A model generated the notes under the pieces. That model did no database searches. It was not told the DNA's origin and was given only the letters and a program-made list of their open reading frames with translations. From VFJL01 sp043721435 (GTDB lineage Bacteria > Pseudomonadota > Gammaproteobacteria > Burkholderiales > Nitrosomonadaceae), in NCBI GenBank assembly GCA_043721435.1, contig JAYSQR010000056.1, positions 1-21,300 on the forward strand: 21,300 nucleotides of DNA, read 5' to 3'. Position numbers and translations under genes: made by a program. Below, piece by piece: positions 1 through 8,267 of the stretch. The number at the start of each line of letters is the position of its first letter. The first letter of the stretch is position 1.

Positions 1-90
1 GTAGCCGAGACCGATCTCAATGCCAGCCGCACGCAAAAGAAGATGGTGCTGAAGGAAGTCAAGGCCGACGAGGATGACGATGGCGAGTGA
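1..90 (+). CDS. 3' end of an unidentified protein-coding gene (partial)
   Basis: Frame 1 is open from the window edge to a TGA at 88-90 and encodes 29 residues ending in an acidic tail (ADEDDDGE). The gene begins outside the window. A strong hairpin terminator lies 23 bases past the stop, which supports a real gene end. The tail is too short and low in complexity to name a family, so no function is proposed. Confidence 0.6.
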   Translation, partial: VAETDLNASRTQKKMVLKEVKADEDDDGE

Positions 91-113
91 GTTACCGCAC
101 TTGCCCGGTGTCC

Positions 114-136
114 CCACTGCCCGCCCCGGGCAGTGG
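114..136 (+). terminator. Rho-independent terminator of the left-edge gene
   Basis: A perfect 9-bp GC-rich stem (CCACTGCCC at 114-122, GGGCAGTGG at 128-136) with a 5-base loop is followed by the T-rich stretch TCTTGCTTG. It sits just after the stop at 88-90. The T-tract is interrupted, so termination may be incomplete. Confidence 0.7.
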
Positions 137-658
137 TCTTGCTTGTAAATGTTCCCATTTGTTAACCGCCTATCGAGCCGCTCAGCGCACCGGAGGCTGA
201 GCAAACGGTGACAGCACAGCTTCAGTCCTGAATTCTTTTCCTCTTCGGTTTTTATGCCATCCCGGGACAAGATTTTTATTTTTACCCGAAACCGCTTTTC
301 CCAGCTCGTCTCTCGCAATTTTCCTATGGCTCCCAATTGTCATTGTAGATATCCATTTGTTTGTCGGATTGAATCCGTAGTTACCGGCGGATAATAAAAA
401 GTGACTTCGCACTACTGGACAACGTGCAAGTGGTAGCATAATCCAAGCCGCTGGAAGCGAAGTGCGAAACGCCATTTTAAGTTCTACAGCCAGATGTGTC
501 TGCATGCGGTGCTTGACGACAGGACACTGGATGGAGTTTACTTCGGTAACTTGGCTGGAGCGCTATGCGCAGCCTAGGTAGGAGCCACGAGGCTTCCGCT
601 TACGAAATGGAATTTCTGTCCAAATAAACAAGAAACGCTTCTATCTGGATTTGTTGCC
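137..658. other. Long intergenic leader without a convincing gene
   Basis: About 520 bases separate the left terminator from the GGDEF gene. I see a 7-bp hairpin (GCTCAGC at 180-186, GCTGAGC at 196-202) and a small hairpin-prone segment near 557-600. A 107-codon open frame on the minus strand (182-505) has no recognisable domain and no clear ribosome site, and I do not accept it as a gene. No tRNA, IS or CRISPR structure is visible. The part after about 549 would be the untranslated leader if the promoter at 513-542 is used. Confidence 0.5.
513..542 (+). promoter_or_regulatory. Candidate sigma-70 promoter for the c-di-GMP gene pair
   Basis: TTGACG (513-518) and TTTACT (537-542) are separated by 18 bases and match the -35 and -10 consensus at 5/6 and 4/6 positions. 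A start near 549 would give a leader of about 110 nt before the ATG at 659. This rests on consensus matching only. Confidence 0.35.
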
Positions 659-2317
659 ATGACCGATTTCACCCCCGGGGTACAGGAAAAACTGCGCTTA
701 CTGGCGGAGTCATATGCGGCGAAACTGCCGGACAAGATCGATCAGATTGATCAGATGTGGGGGCAGTTGCAGGCCGAATGGAATGAGGAAGCCTTGCAGA
801 CGCTGCATCGCACGGTGCATAGTCTGGCCGGCTCTGGCAAAACTTTTGGTTTTGCCAAAATCAGCGTGGTGGCACACGACCTGGAAGGAATCCTGAAAGG
901 GATAATGAAATTAAAGACGCCAGCCAGCGAGCAGCAATGCGCCCAGGTACAGAAAAAGATTGAAGAGTTGCGGCAGGCAGCGTCACATGCCAGCCCCGTT
1001 CAGAGGGTCGTATCCGCCCCTGCGAAGACTGCTGCAACGGCAGCGGGATCCAGGGGGCTCAAGCAGGTTTTCGTGGTGGATGATGATTATGAAGTGGCGC
1101 AGGAGCTGGCTCTGCAGTTGCGCCATTTCGGTTATGAGGTGCGTGTTTTTAACCGGCTGGACGAATTCCGGCTGGCTGTGAAACAAATCCCTGATGTGAT
1201 CGTCCTGATGGATATCGATTTCCCCGAAGACAGGCTGGCAGGTGTCAAGGCAATGAAAGAAGTCCAGCAGGAGCGTGCTGTGCCCGTTCCAGTGATATTC
1301 ATTTCCGCATACGATGATCTGGCCTCACGCTTGGGTGCGGTGCGTGCCGGGAGCAGCGCTTACTTCACCAAGCCGGTCAATCCGGGCGAGTTGATCGACC
1401 AGTTGGATGCGTTGACCTCGTCCCAGCCGCAGCAGCCTTTTCGCGTACTGATTGTGAACGATAGCGCTGCCATGCTTGCCTATCACTCCGCTGTGCTTGA
1501 ACAGGCGGGCATGCTGGTCAGTTCTGTAAGCAACCCAATGAAGATCATGGGAACGCTGCTGGAGTTTGATCCGGATCTGATTCTGATGGATATCTATATG
1601 CCGGAATGCGACGGCATTGAGTTGGCAAAGGTGATACGCCAGTTGGGTGGTTTTATCGGCATTCCCATCGTTTATCTTTCTGCCGAGAAAGATTTCGATA
1701 AACAGCTTGATGCCATAAGTTTCGGCGGCGATGATTTCCTGGTCAAGTCGATAGAGCCGCAACATCTGGTTTCTGCCGTTGCGTCTCGCATTGAGCGTAC
1801 CCGGTTACTGCGTTCCTTCATGGTACGTGACAGCCTTACCGGTCTGCTCAATCACACTTCCATCAAAGATCAGTTGGGCCGTGAAGTAGCACGCGCACAC
1901 AGGCTGAAGACACCACTGGCCTTTGCTATGATCGATATCGATTTTTTTAAAAAGGTGAACGACAGCTATGGTCATCCTGCAGGTGATCGCGTGATTAAAA
2001 GTCTGTCGCGGCTGCTGAAACAGCGGCTGCGTGAAACCGACATAGTTGGACGCTATGGCGGGGAGGAATTCGCGGTAATCCTGACCGGCACTGACGGCCC
2101 TGCAGCGGTGAAGGTGCTGGACGGCATACGCGATGCTTTCTCACGGTTGATCCATTTGAGCGAAGACAAGGAGTTTTCTGTTAACCTGAGTTGTGGTGTT
2201 GCCGATATCGCCCATTTCGGCGATGCGATCAAAATTGGAGATGCTGCCGACAAGGCGCTCTACCAAGCCAAACAGGCAGGCCGCAACCAAGTGGTGCTGG
2301 CACAGACTGAGATTTAA
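659..2317 (+). CDS. Hpt-REC-REC-GGDEF diguanylate cyclase
   Basis: This 552-residue protein is a multi-input phosphorelay diguanylate cyclase that should make c-di-GMP from two GTP. Residues about 1-110 form an Hpt domain with the phospho-histidine motif HSLAGSGKTFGF (H54). REC1 (about 136-255) has acidic residues D141-D143 and likely phospho-acceptor D185. REC2 (about 260-380) has acceptor D311 and K363, but its usual acidic pair reads N267-D268. The GGDEF domain (about 390-550) has an intact GGEEF active site (467-471), and RETD (458-461) lies exactly five residues before it, the position of the product-inhibition I-site. No membrane segment is seen, so it should be cytoplasmic. The ATG has no strong Shine-Dalgarno, but the Hpt domain begins immediately after it. 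The phosphodiesterase gene follows by 13 bases. The kinase that feeds it is not in the window. Confidence 0.93.
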   Translation: MTDFTPGVQEKLRLLAESYAAKLPDKIDQIDQMWGQLQAEWNEEALQTLHRTVHSLAGSGKTFGFAKISVVAHDLEGILKGIMKLKTPASEQQCAQVQKKIEELRQAASHASPVQRVVSAPAKTAATAAGSRGLKQVFVVDDDYEVAQELALQLRHFGYEVRVFNRLDEFRLAVKQIPDVIVLMDIDFPEDRLAGVKAMKEVQQERAVPVPVIFISAYDDLASRLGAVRAGSSAYFTKPVNPGELIDQLDALTSSQPQQPFRVLIVNDSAAMLAYHSAVLEQAGMLVSSVSNPMKIMGTLLEFDPDLILMDIYMPECDGIELAKVIRQLGGFIGIPIVYLSAEKDFDKQLDAISFGGDDFLVKSIEPQHLVSAVASRIERTRLLRSFMVRDSLTGLLNHTSIKDQLGREVARAHRLKTPLAFAMIDIDFFKKVNDSYGHPAGDRVIKSLSRLLKQRLRETDIVGRYGGEEFAVILTGTDGPAAVKVLDGIRDAFSRLIHLSEDKEFSVNLSCGVADIAHFGDAIKIGDAADKALYQAKQAGRNQVVLAQTEI

Positions 2318-2330
2318 AGGGAAAGATGTC

Positions 2331-3560
2331 ATGGTTGAGAGATCCGCAGTCACGATTCTGGCGCTGGATGACGAGCCCTTCATGCTAAAGCTGCTGGCCC
2401 ACATGCTGGCAAACATGGGGTTCACCTCGGTCACGCTGTGCGATAACGGGCATGCTGCCCTTGCTCAGATAGATGACGTCGGTGCCCGGCCAAACCTGAT
2501 TCTGCTGGACCTCAATATGCCGGGAATGGACGGAATCGAATTCGTGCGTCACTTGGTCGAACGGAATTATAGCGGCAGCCTGATCCTGATCAGCGGTGAG
2601 GATGAGCGCATGCTGCAGACTGCCGAGAAACTGGTGCAGGCGCATAAAATTCAGGTGCTCGGGCACCTGCACAAGCCGGTCAAGCCGGAGGTACTGTCCG
2701 CACTGCTGGAGCAGTGGACGCCTCCTGCAATAACTGATCTTCCGGCAGCGAAGAAAATTTACGGCGCGGACGAGCTGCGTGTTGCCATTGACAGCGGCCA
2801 ATTGGTCAATTACTACCAGCCCAAGGTGGCGGTCGCCAGCGGTGAAGTGGTGGGAGCGGAGACCCTGGTGCGCTGGCACCATCCCGTGGATGGACTGGTA
2901 TTTCCCGATCAGTTCATCGGCGTGGCGGAAGCGCATGGCCTGATCAATGACCTGACGCGCACGGTGCTGACCGGCGCGCTGGCCCAGGCAAAAGCCTGGC
3001 AACAAGCGGGATTGACGCTGCGGGTGGCCGTCAACATTTCGATGGACAACCTGGCGTCCCTAGATTTTGTCGATTTCGTTGTCGACCTTGCGGCCAAGGC
3101 AGGTGTGCCGCCGCAGGGGGTAGTGCTGGAGGTGACGGAAAGCCGCTTGATGCAGGACACGCGGACCCCGCTCGAAATTCTGACGCGGTTGCGCCTGAAA
3201 CGCTTCCGCCTTTCAATCGATGATTTCGGCACAGGGCACTCTTCCCTGGCGCAGTTGCGCGACATTCCTTTCGATGAACTCAAGATCGATCAAGGGTTCG
3301 TGCACCGCGCCTGGAGTAACGAAACGCTGCGGGCGATGTACGATGCCAGTTTGGCTCTGGCGAGACAATTGGGCATGGAAGTTGTGGCCGAAGGAGTCGA
3401 GGACCGGAACGACTGGGACTTGCTGCAGCGTACCGGGTGCGATCTGGCACAGGGGGCTTTCATCTCTCCGCCGATGCCGGCTGCGGATTTCCCCGGCTGG
3501 CTGGAAGACTGGCAGAAACGGGTGCTCACCGAGTTTGCCAATTTCAATGTTTCGGCGTGA
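2331..3560 (+). CDS. REC-EAL c-di-GMP phosphodiesterase
   Basis: This 409-residue response regulator should hydrolyse c-di-GMP. The REC domain (about 7-125) has D13-D14, phospho-acceptor D60 (LLDLNMPGMDG) and K115 in HKP. The EAL domain (about 145-395) has ETLVRW at 177 in place of EALLRW, keeping the metal-binding Glu. It also keeps LEVTES, DDFGTG, LKID and AEGVE, so activity is expected. The open frame extends upstream to 2193, but that part lies inside the preceding gene. The ATG at 2331 follows a purine-rich AAAGGGAAAG and starts directly at the REC domain. Spacing of 13 bases to the cyclase gene indicates one transcript encoding synthesis and breakdown of the same messenger, each under a receiver domain. 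Confidence 0.93.
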   Translation: MVERSAVTILALDDEPFMLKLLAHMLANMGFTSVTLCDNGHAALAQIDDVGARPNLILLDLNMPGMDGIEFVRHLVERNYSGSLILISGEDERMLQTAEKLVQAHKIQVLGHLHKPVKPEVLSALLEQWTPPAITDLPAAKKIYGADELRVAIDSGQLVNYYQPKVAVASGEVVGAETLVRWHHPVDGLVFPDQFIGVAEAHGLINDLTRTVLTGALAQAKAWQQAGLTLRVAVNISMDNLASLDFVDFVVDLAAKAGVPPQGVVLEVTESRLMQDTRTPLEILTRLRLKRFRLSIDDFGTGHSSLAQLRDIPFDELKIDQGFVHRAWSNETLRAMYDASLALARQLGMEVVAEGVEDRNDWDLLQRTGCDLAQGAFISPPMPAADFPGWLEDWQKRVLTEFANFNVSA

Positions 3561-3588
3561 TGTATAAATCCGGTAAATTCTAGGAAAC

Positions 3589-3957
3589 CTAGACCAGCAA
3601 CGCTGCCGCCACCCGTCTCCCTTCCGCCGTTAGGATGTTATAGGTGCGGCAGGCAGCACTGGTATCCATTACTTCGACACCGATTTTTGCAGCGATTAGT
3701 GTTTTTGTCAAAGAAGGGTGGGGAAAGCGCAGGGTGGTGCCAGTGCCTAGTAATACTATTTCGGGTTGTAACGAGAGCAGATACTCGAAATGCTCTACTG
3801 CCAGTTGCTCGAAAGTCTGCGCTGGCCAATCTTCGATGATGCGGTCGGGCAGGATGATCAGGCTGCGTTCATAGCGCATCTGATTGACCATGACATAGCC
3901 GGTGCCGTAGCCGGTGAACATATTCTGCTCGGAAAGTCCGGAAAGATGCAGCTTCAA
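3589..3957 (-). CDS. Mth938-like (NDUFAF3/DUF498 family) protein, TTG start
   Basis: The protein resembles the Mth938-like domain family of small alpha/beta proteins found across bacteria and related to mitochondrial complex I assembly factor NDUFAF3. Its bacterial role is not established. Typical features are the YGTGYVMVN strand, SLIILPDRI, the LLGTGTTLRFP core and VEVMDTSAACRTYNIL near the C-terminus. I chose the TTG at 3957-3955 because GGAG stands seven bases before it and the encoded LKLHLSGL matches the usual family N-terminus (M-K-L-H-type). An in-frame ATG at 3999 would add 14 residues that do not look family-like. The stop lies inside a small hairpin (TCTAGG at 3579-3584, CCTAGA at 3588-3593) in the 28-base gap to the converging EAL gene. 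Confidence 0.8.
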   Translation of the reverse strand: MKLHLSGLSEQNMFTGYGTGYVMVNQMRYERSLIILPDRIIEDWPAQTFEQLAVEHFEYLLSLQPEIVLLGTGTTLRFPHPSLTKTLIAAKIGVEVMDTSAACRTYNILTAEGRRVAAALLV

Positions 3958-4039
3958 CTGAGGTCTCCATTTGCGGCAGGTTGACGGGTCGGGTAACATT
4001 ACATCTTTTTTGCGTCACGATAAAGCAGAAAACAATGGG

Positions 4040-4055
4040 CAGAATTAAAATTCTG
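4040..4055. repeat. 16-bp AT-rich inverted repeat between divergent genes
   Basis: CAGAATT and AATTCTG form a perfect palindrome with an AA centre, lying between the divergent Mth938-like gene and alaA. TTCTTTTT follows on the plus strand. It could be an operator for a dimeric regulator or a weak hairpin. I recognise no known regulator site. Confidence 0.4.
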
Positions 4056-4111
4056 TTCTTTTTGGCTGCCTCTATTGGGTCCTTTCGCAGCCTAGGGTTC
4101 TTATTCAAACC

Positions 4112-5338
4112 ATGCAGCCGATACTAAAATCCAGCAAGCTGGCCAATGTCTGTTACGACATTCGCGGGCCCGTGCTCGACCGCGCCAAGCAGATGGAAGA
4201 GGACGGGCACTACATCATCAAGCTCAATATCGGCAACCCCGCATCGTTCGGTTTTGATGCGCCCGAGGAAATTCTGCAGGACGTGATCCATAACCTGTCT
4301 GATGCTTCCGGCTACTGTGACTCCAAAGGTTTGTTCGCCGCACGCAAGGCGATCATGCACTACAGCCAGGAAAAGCATATCCGCGACGTACAGATGGAGG
4401 ATATTTACATCGGCAACGGTGTTTCCGAGCTGATCGTCATGGCCATGCAGGCGTTGCTGAACAGCGGTGACGAAGTGCTGATTCCCGCGCCCGATTATCC
4501 TCTGTGGACGGCAGCAGTGGTGCTGGCGGGCGGTACGGCGCGGCATTATGTGTGCGACGAGCAATCCGGCTGGCTGCCCGACCTGGATGACATTCGTGCC
4601 AAAGTGACTGCGAACACCCGTGCCATCGTCATCATCAACCCGAATAACCCGACCGGTGCGCTCTATCCGGATGATTTGTTGCGCGAGATCATCGAAATCG
4701 CCCGTCAGCACCAGCTCATCATTTATGCGGACGAAGTTTATGACAAGGTGTTGTACGACGGCGCCACGCACACTTCAATTGCCTCGCTGGCGGATGATGT
4801 GCTGTTTGTCACTCTCAACGGCTTGTCGAAGAATTACCGTGCCGCCGGATTCCGTTCCGGCTGGGCGATAGTCTCCGGCAGAAAACACCATGCCCGCGAT
4901 TATATCGCCGGCCTCACCATGCTGGCTTCAATGCGCCTGTGTGCCAACGTGCCCGCGCAATTCGGCATCCAGACTGCACTCGGCGGTTACCAGAGCATCA
5001 ATGATCTGGTATTGCCAACCGGACGGCTGATGCGCCAGCGCGATCTTGCTTGGAAGTTGCTCACCGACATTCCCGGCATTACCTGCTTCAAGCCGCAGGC
5101 GGCGATGTATCTGTTCCCGCGGCTTGATCCAAAAATGTATCCGATCGACGATGATCAGCAGTTTGTACTGGATTTGCTGGTGGAAGAGAAAGTTCTGCTG
5201 GTGCAGGGCAGCGGTTTCAACTGGCCGCATCCGGATCACCTGCGCGTAGTATTTTTGCCGAATAGCGATGATCTTACCGAAGCCATGGGCCGCATTGCCC
5301 ATTTTCTTGAATATTATCGCAAGCGGCACGGAACCTAG
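4112..5338 (+). CDS. alaA: Glutamate-pyruvate aminotransferase AlaA
   Basis: This 408-residue class I PLP aminotransferase should interconvert pyruvate plus glutamate with alanine plus 2-oxoglutarate. It matches what I recall of Escherichia coli AlaA along its whole length: SSKLANVCYDIRGPVL at the N-terminus, LNIGNPASFGFDAPEEIL, YCDSKGL, IYIGNGVSELI, APDYPLWTAAV, IINPNNPTGA, YADEVYDK, and LNGLSKNYR with PLP-binding K240. The E. coli protein is about 405 residues. The ATG has no obvious Shine-Dalgarno but matches the family start. hom follows after 32 bases, so the two are probably co-transcribed, linking alanine formation to the threonine/methionine branch. This neighbourhood is common in betaproteobacteria (recalled, not checked). 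Confidence 0.93.
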   Translation: MQPILKSSKLANVCYDIRGPVLDRAKQMEEDGHYIIKLNIGNPASFGFDAPEEILQDVIHNLSDASGYCDSKGLFAARKAIMHYSQEKHIRDVQMEDIYIGNGVSELIVMAMQALLNSGDEVLIPAPDYPLWTAAVVLAGGTARHYVCDEQSGWLPDLDDIRAKVTANTRAIVIINPNNPTGALYPDDLLREIIEIARQHQLIIYADEVYDKVLYDGATHTSIASLADDVLFVTLNGLSKNYRAAGFRSGWAIVSGRKHHARDYIAGLTMLASMRLCANVPAQFGIQTALGGYQSINDLVLPTGRLMRQRDLAWKLLTDIPGITCFKPQAAMYLFPRLDPKMYPIDDDQQFVLDLLVEEKVLLVQGSGFNWPHPDHLRVVFLPNSDDLTEAMGRIAHFLEYYRKRHGT

Positions 5339-5370
5339 TGTCTAACTGATTTTCTTTTTGTGCCGAAAAT

Positions 5371-6687
5371 ATGAAACCCATCAACGTAGGTCTGTTAGGT
5401 ATTGGCACTGTCGGTGGCGGCACGTTTGCGGTACTCAAGCGCAACCAGGAAGAAATCACTCGCCGCGCCGGGCGCGGCATCGTCATTACGATGGTGGCTG
5501 ATCGCGAGGTGGAGAAGGCGCGCAAAATTGTAGGTGAGGGTGTCATAGTCACCGCCGATGCGAACGAAATTGTCACCAATCCTGACATAGACATTGTGGT
5601 CGAACTGATCGGCGGTTATACCGTCGCCAAAGAGTTGATCCTCAAGGCCATTGACAACGGCAAGCATGTGGTTACCGCCAACAAAGCATTGCTGGCTTCG
5701 CACGGCACCGAAATTTTTGCCGCTGCACAGAAGAAAGGGGTGATGGTCGCTTTCGAGGCAGCGGTGGCGGGTGGTATTCCGATCATCAAAGCGTTGCGCG
5801 AAGGATTGACTGCCAACCGCATCGAATGGATTGCGGGCATTATCAACGGCACCAGTAATTTTATTTTGTCGGAAATGCGCGACAAGGGATTGACCTTCGA
5901 TACTGTGCTGAAACAGGCGCAGAAGCTGGGTTATGCCGAGGCTGACCCTACTTTCGATATCGAAGGTATCGATGCCGCGCACAAGCTCACCATCATGGCG
6001 GCCATTGCTTTCGGCATTCCCATGCAGTTCGACAAGGTCTATACCGAAGGTATTGCCAAATTGACCCGAGAGGATATTCGCTATGCGGAGGAACTGGGCT
6101 ACCGCATCAAACTGCTGGGCATTACCAAGCGCACTCCCAGGGGTATCGAACTGCGCGTTCATCCTACGCTAATCCCTACGCGGCGACTGATCGCTAACGT
6201 CGAAGGTGTGATGAACGCGATTGTGGTGAAGGGCGATGCAGTGGGCGCTACGCTGTATTATGGTGCCGGAGCGGGCGCCGAACCCACCGCCAGCTCGGTA
6301 GTCGCGGATCTGGTGGATGTGACCCGCATGCACACTGCCGATCCGAAACACCGTGTTCCCCATCTCGCTTTCCAGCCGGATCTGCTGTCGAACACGCCCA
6401 TTCTGCCGATGGAGGAAGTGGAGACTTCCTATTATCTACGGCTGCGAGCACTGGATAAACCAGGCGTGCTGGCCGACATCACCCGCATACTTGCCGACCT
6501 GGATATTTCGATCGATGCAATGGTGCAGAAAGAACCCAGTGAGGGTGAAGACCAGGTAAATATTATCATGCTCACCCATCTGACGATGGAAAAGAACATC
6601 AATGCGGCCATTGCTAAAATAGAAAAACTGCCAGTGATGACGGGCAAGGTGACGCGCATCCGGCTGGAAGAATTGAACAGTAAATAA
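5371..6687 (+). CDS. hom: Homoserine dehydrogenase with C-terminal ACT domain
   Basis: It catalyses NAD(P)H reduction of aspartate semialdehyde to homoserine, the entry to threonine and methionine synthesis. The 438-residue protein has a Rossmann GxGxxG (residues 10-15), TANKALL with K105, INGTSNFIL near 159-166, and the catalytic pair D201/K205 in GIDAAHK. A C-terminal ACT domain begins near residue 354 (YLRLRALDKPGVLADIT), typical of monofunctional, threonine-inhibited enzymes. No aspartokinase domain is fused. The start at 5371 matches the family N-terminus although no Shine-Dalgarno is visible. It lies between alaA and thrC. Confidence 0.95.
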   Translation: MKPINVGLLGIGTVGGGTFAVLKRNQEEITRRAGRGIVITMVADREVEKARKIVGEGVIVTADANEIVTNPDIDIVVELIGGYTVAKELILKAIDNGKHVVTANKALLASHGTEIFAAAQKKGVMVAFEAAVAGGIPIIKALREGLTANRIEWIAGIINGTSNFILSEMRDKGLTFDTVLKQAQKLGYAEADPTFDIEGIDAAHKLTIMAAIAFGIPMQFDKVYTEGIAKLTREDIRYAEELGYRIKLLGITKRTPRGIELRVHPTLIPTRRLIANVEGVMNAIVVKGDAVGATLYYGAGAGAEPTASSVVADLVDVTRMHTADPKHRVPHLAFQPDLLSNTPILPMEEVETSYYLRLRALDKPGVLADITRILADLDISIDAMVQKEPSEGEDQVNIIMLTHLTMEKNINAAIAKIEKLPVMTGKVTRIRLEELNSK

Positions 6688-6859
6688 ATCCCACAGAAGA
6701 TGATCGAACCTGGGAGGGCACGAAGGGATTCAAATGCTGGAGCAAGATAACCTATTCCTTTGCCGGGTAGTTCACGGCAATTCGCCAGCTCGTTAAAATT
6801 CATTCGTATTCTGCGTAAACCCGCATAGGGTATTAAAAAGAAAATTTGCGGCGAAAAAC

Positions 6860-8266
6860 ATGCGTTATATCTCCACCCGCGGCGGTATGCCGCCAAAAAC
6901 CTTTTCCGAAATTCTTCTGAGTGGCCTGGCTTCTGATGGCGGGCTGGCAATGCCGGAGACGTATCCGCGTGTCGGCCCCGCTGAACTGGAAAAATGGCGC
7001 GGACTGAGCTATCCACAACTCGCATTTGAAATTCTGGCACGGTTTGCCGACGACATTCCCGCCGCTGATCTGCGCACCATCATCAAACGCACTTATACCG
7101 CCGGGATATTCCACAGCAAGGAGATCACCCCGCTCAAGACTCTGGAGCCGGGGCTGCACATTCTGGGTCTGTCCAACGGACCAACCCTGGCATTCAAGGA
7201 CATTGCCATGCAATTGCTCGGCAACCTGTTCGAGTACGCGCTGGCGCAAACCGAGGAGGAGCTGAACATCCTCGGCGCAACTTCCGGCGATACCGGCTCC
7301 AGCGCGGAATATGCCATGCGCGGCAAACACGGCATCCGGGTATTCATGCTGTCGCCGCATGGAAAAATGAGTCTGTTCCAGACCGCGCAAATGTTTTCCC
7401 TGCAGGACCCGAACATACTCAACATTGCCATTCGCGGCGTGTTTGACGACTGCCAGGACATCGTCAAAGCAGTCAGCAACGACCACGCTTTCAAACAGAA
7501 ATACCACATTGGCACCGTCAATTCGATCAACTGGGCGCGCGTCGCAGCGCAGATCGTTTATTACTTCAAAGGTTATTTCGCCGCCACCCGTTCAAATGCC
7601 GAACAGGTATCGTTTGCGGTGCCATCGGGAAATTTCGGCAATATTTGCGCTGGACATGTGGCGCGCATGATGGGATTGCCGATCAGGCGGCTGATACTTG
7701 CCACCAATGAGAATGACGTGCTGGATGAATTCTTTCGCAGCGGTTGTTACCGGCCGCGCACTACAGTCGAAACGCAGCATACCAGCAGCCCCTCGATGGA
7801 CATTTCCAAGGCGTCGAATTTCGAGCGCTTCATGTTTGACCTGAGCGGGCGCGATGCGGCCAAGATCAAGGAATTGTGGCGAGCGGTGGACAAGGGCGCT
7901 GCTTTCAATCTTGCCGATACGCCGTTATGGGAGAAAGTGAAGGACTTCGGTATTGTATCGGGGACCAGCAATCATGCGGCGCGTATCGCCACCATTCGCA
8001 AGCTGCACCAGCAATACGGAGTGCTGGTGGACACGCACACCGCCGACGGCATAAAAGTGGGGCTGGAGCAGCGCGAAGCGGGTGTACCGCTGATCTGCCT
8101 GGAAACCGCGCTGCCGATCAAATTTTCCGAGAGCATCATCGAAGCCATCGGTCAGGAGCCGGAACGTCCACCCGGCTATGAGAACCTGGAGAATCTGCCG
8201 CAGCGATATGTAGTGATGGATGCCGACACCGATGCGGTCAAGGCTTTTATTGCCGAGCAGGTCTGA
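6860..8266 (+). CDS. thrC: Threonine synthase
   Basis: This PLP enzyme converts O-phosphohomoserine to threonine. The 468-residue protein starts MRYISTRGG, the usual N-terminus of this type. It carries the PLP lysine K113 in TLAFKDIAMQ, the phosphate-binding GATSGDTGSSAEYA, TVNSINWARVAAQIVYY and VPSGNFGN. Length agrees with the long bacterial ThrC form. It lies 172 bases after hom in the same direction. The gap contains AT-rich sequence just before the gene and a small TGCCG/CGGCA hairpin, so an internal promoter is possible but not clear. Homoserine kinase, the step between hom and thrC, is not in the window. Its stop is one base from the stop of the converging C26 gene. Confidence 0.95.
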   Translation: MRYISTRGGMPPKTFSEILLSGLASDGGLAMPETYPRVGPAELEKWRGLSYPQLAFEILARFADDIPAADLRTIIKRTYTAGIFHSKEITPLKTLEPGLHILGLSNGPTLAFKDIAMQLLGNLFEYALAQTEEELNILGATSGDTGSSAEYAMRGKHGIRVFMLSPHGKMSLFQTAQMFSLQDPNILNIAIRGVFDDCQDIVKAVSNDHAFKQKYHIGTVNSINWARVAAQIVYYFKGYFAATRSNAEQVSFAVPSGNFGNICAGHVARMMGLPIRRLILATNENDVLDEFFRSGCYRPRTTVETQHTSSPSMDISKASNFERFMFDLSGRDAAKIKELWRAVDKGAAFNLADTPLWEKVKDFGIVSGTSNHAARIATIRKLHQQYGVLVDTHTADGIKVGLEQREAGVPLICLETALPIKFSESIIEAIGQEPERPPGYENLENLPQRYVVMDADTDAVKAFIAEQV

Positions 8267-8267
8267 T

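Noticed and set aside
182..505. 107-codon minus-strand open frame in the left leader
   Set aside because: No recognisable domain, no clear ribosome site, and a composition unlike the neighbouring proteins; most likely chance.
549..658. c-di-GMP (GEMM) riboswitch ahead of the GGDEF gene
   Set aside because: Location is suggestive and there are GGTAGG- and AGCCT/AGGCT-like pieces, but the conserved GEMM core and tetraloop-receptor arrangement cannot be found.
2193..2330. N-terminal extension of the REC-EAL gene
   Set aside because: The extension lies inside the GGDEF gene in another frame and encodes no domain; the ATG at 2331 has a ribosome site and begins the REC domain.
3869..4108. 79-codon minus-strand open frame overlapping the Mth938-like gene
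   Set aside because: It overlaps the conserved gene in another frame and shows no domain or ribosome site.
5395..6162. 255-codon minus-strand open frame within hom
   Set aside because: It is the antisense shadow of an intact homoserine dehydrogenase and has no recognisable motif.
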